Positions 5,412-5,899 of a DNA stretch of 5,899 nt are shown here, in pieces. The notes beneath the pieces were generated by a model. It was not told the origin of the DNA. It made no database searches and saw only the letters and a program-made list of their open reading frames with translations. Source of the stretch: Gammaproteobacteria bacterium (GTDB lineage: Bacteria; Pseudomonadota; Gammaproteobacteria; UBA9214); the NCBI GenBank assembly GCA_029864225.1, contig JAOTTU010000119.1, positions 1-5,899 of the forward strand, written 5' to 3'. Numbering within the stretch: the first letter of the stretch is position 1; each line of letters begins with the position of its first letter. A program made the translations under genes and the position numbers.

Positions 5412-5899
5412 TCAGCTCAGCTTGCCGTGGCACTGCTTGTACTTCTTGCCGGAACCGCAAGGGCACGGCTCGTTACGCCCGATCTTCCGGCCCTGGCGAG
5501 TGTACGGGGTATGGGCCTGTTCTTCAGCTTCAGCCGGCCTCTCGCCCTGTTCGCCCATGGCGCTGGCCTCTGCATGCTGGTACTGCTGCGGGGCGTGACT
5601 GCGGCGTTGCTCCTCCACCGCCTCGACATCCGCTTGCTCGCGCACCTGCACCTTGGACACGATACCGACCACATCATGCTTGATACGATCCAGCATGGCC
5701 GTGAACATCTCAAAGGCCTCGCGCTTGTATTCCTGCTTGGGGTTCTTCTGCGCATAGCCACGCAGCCCGATCCCCTGGCGCAGGTAATCCATTGCCGCCA
5801 GGTGCTCCTTCCAGGCCGTATCCAGTACCTGCAGCATGACGGCCTTTTCGAAGTGCCTGACGACCTCGACCCCGGCCAGCTGCTCCTTCTCGTCGTAGG
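5412..5899 (-). CDS. secA: Protein translocase subunit SecA, C-terminal part (5' end outside window)
   Basis: The last 161 codons or so of the SecA ATPase, which drives precursor proteins through the SecYEG channel at the inner membrane. The frame continues unbroken to the window edge, where it reads YDEKEQLAGVEVVRHFEKAV, so the gene is partial only because the window ends. Visible parts are the end of the helical scaffold domain (VLDTAWKEHLAAMDYLRQGI, then GLRGYAQKNPKQEYKREAF), a variable Gln/Ala/Glu-rich linker, and the zinc-binding tail RNEPCPCGSGKKYKQCHG with the CxCx8CH ligands that contact SecB and ribosomes. All zinc ligands are present. The stop TGA is at 5412-5414. No convincing rho-independent terminator follows on the minus strand; the next 224 bp hold the repeat element. 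Confidence 0.97.
   Translation of the reverse strand, partial: YDEKEQLAGVEVVRHFEKAVMLQVLDTAWKEHLAAMDYLRQGIGLRGYAQKNPKQEYKREAFEMFTAMLDRIKHDVVGIVSKVQVREQADVEAVEEQRRSHAPQQYQHAEASAMGEQGERPAEAEEQAHTPYTRQGRKIGRNEPCPCGSGKKYKQCHGKLS

Overview
The window looks like chromosome from a G+C-rich gammaproteobacterium. Reasons: a beta/gamma-type SecA zinc tail, the gene string birA–coaX–SPOR protein–tRNA-Thr(UGU) that in many gammaproteobacteria leads into the tRNA/tufB/secE ribosomal region, and a CCA-encoding tRNA gene. A sulfur-oxidiser-like lineage (Chromatiales or relatives) would fit, but this is a guess from gene order and composition. Every gene I support is on the minus strand, so transcription runs from high to low coordinates.

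Right part (5899→1553), core housekeeping, G+C-rich. The 3' end of secA (preprotein translocase ATPase) enters from the right edge. A 224-bp gap follows, carrying a repeat element with CGCAGAG-type inverted arms. Then come argJ (arginine biosynthesis), birA (biotin ligase/repressor), coaX (type III pantothenate kinase) and a membrane-anchored SPOR-domain protein. birA, coaX and the SPOR gene overlap end to start (4 bp and 13 bp), so they are almost certainly one translationally coupled unit. argJ lies only 52 bp upstream of birA and is probably in the same operon. Metabolically the group touches acetyl and CoA chemistry: ArgJ moves acetyl groups, CoaX begins CoA synthesis, and BirA activates biotin carboxylases such as acetyl-CoA carboxylase.

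Middle (1500→1425): one tRNA-Thr(UGU) gene with its own plausible sigma-70 promoter and a GC-rich discriminator.

Left part (1424→1), accessory. Directly after the tRNA 3' end the sequence becomes AT-rich (about 35% G+C in 1321–1380) and the usual downstream partners (tRNA-Tyr, tRNA-Gly, a second tRNA-Thr, tufB) are absent. Instead there is a structured intergenic stretch with several TTAGG half-sites, then a small discoidin-like (F5/8 type C-like) beta-sandwich protein, then a NUDIX hydrolase with an unusual insertion. This looks like a tRNA-associated insertion or rearrangement junction. No integrase, transposase, CRISPR array or complete defence system is visible, and I did not find a convincing new multi-gene system. 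The most unusual parts are the tRNA-Thr junction, the half-site cluster, the discoidin/NUDIX pair and the argJ–secA repeat element.
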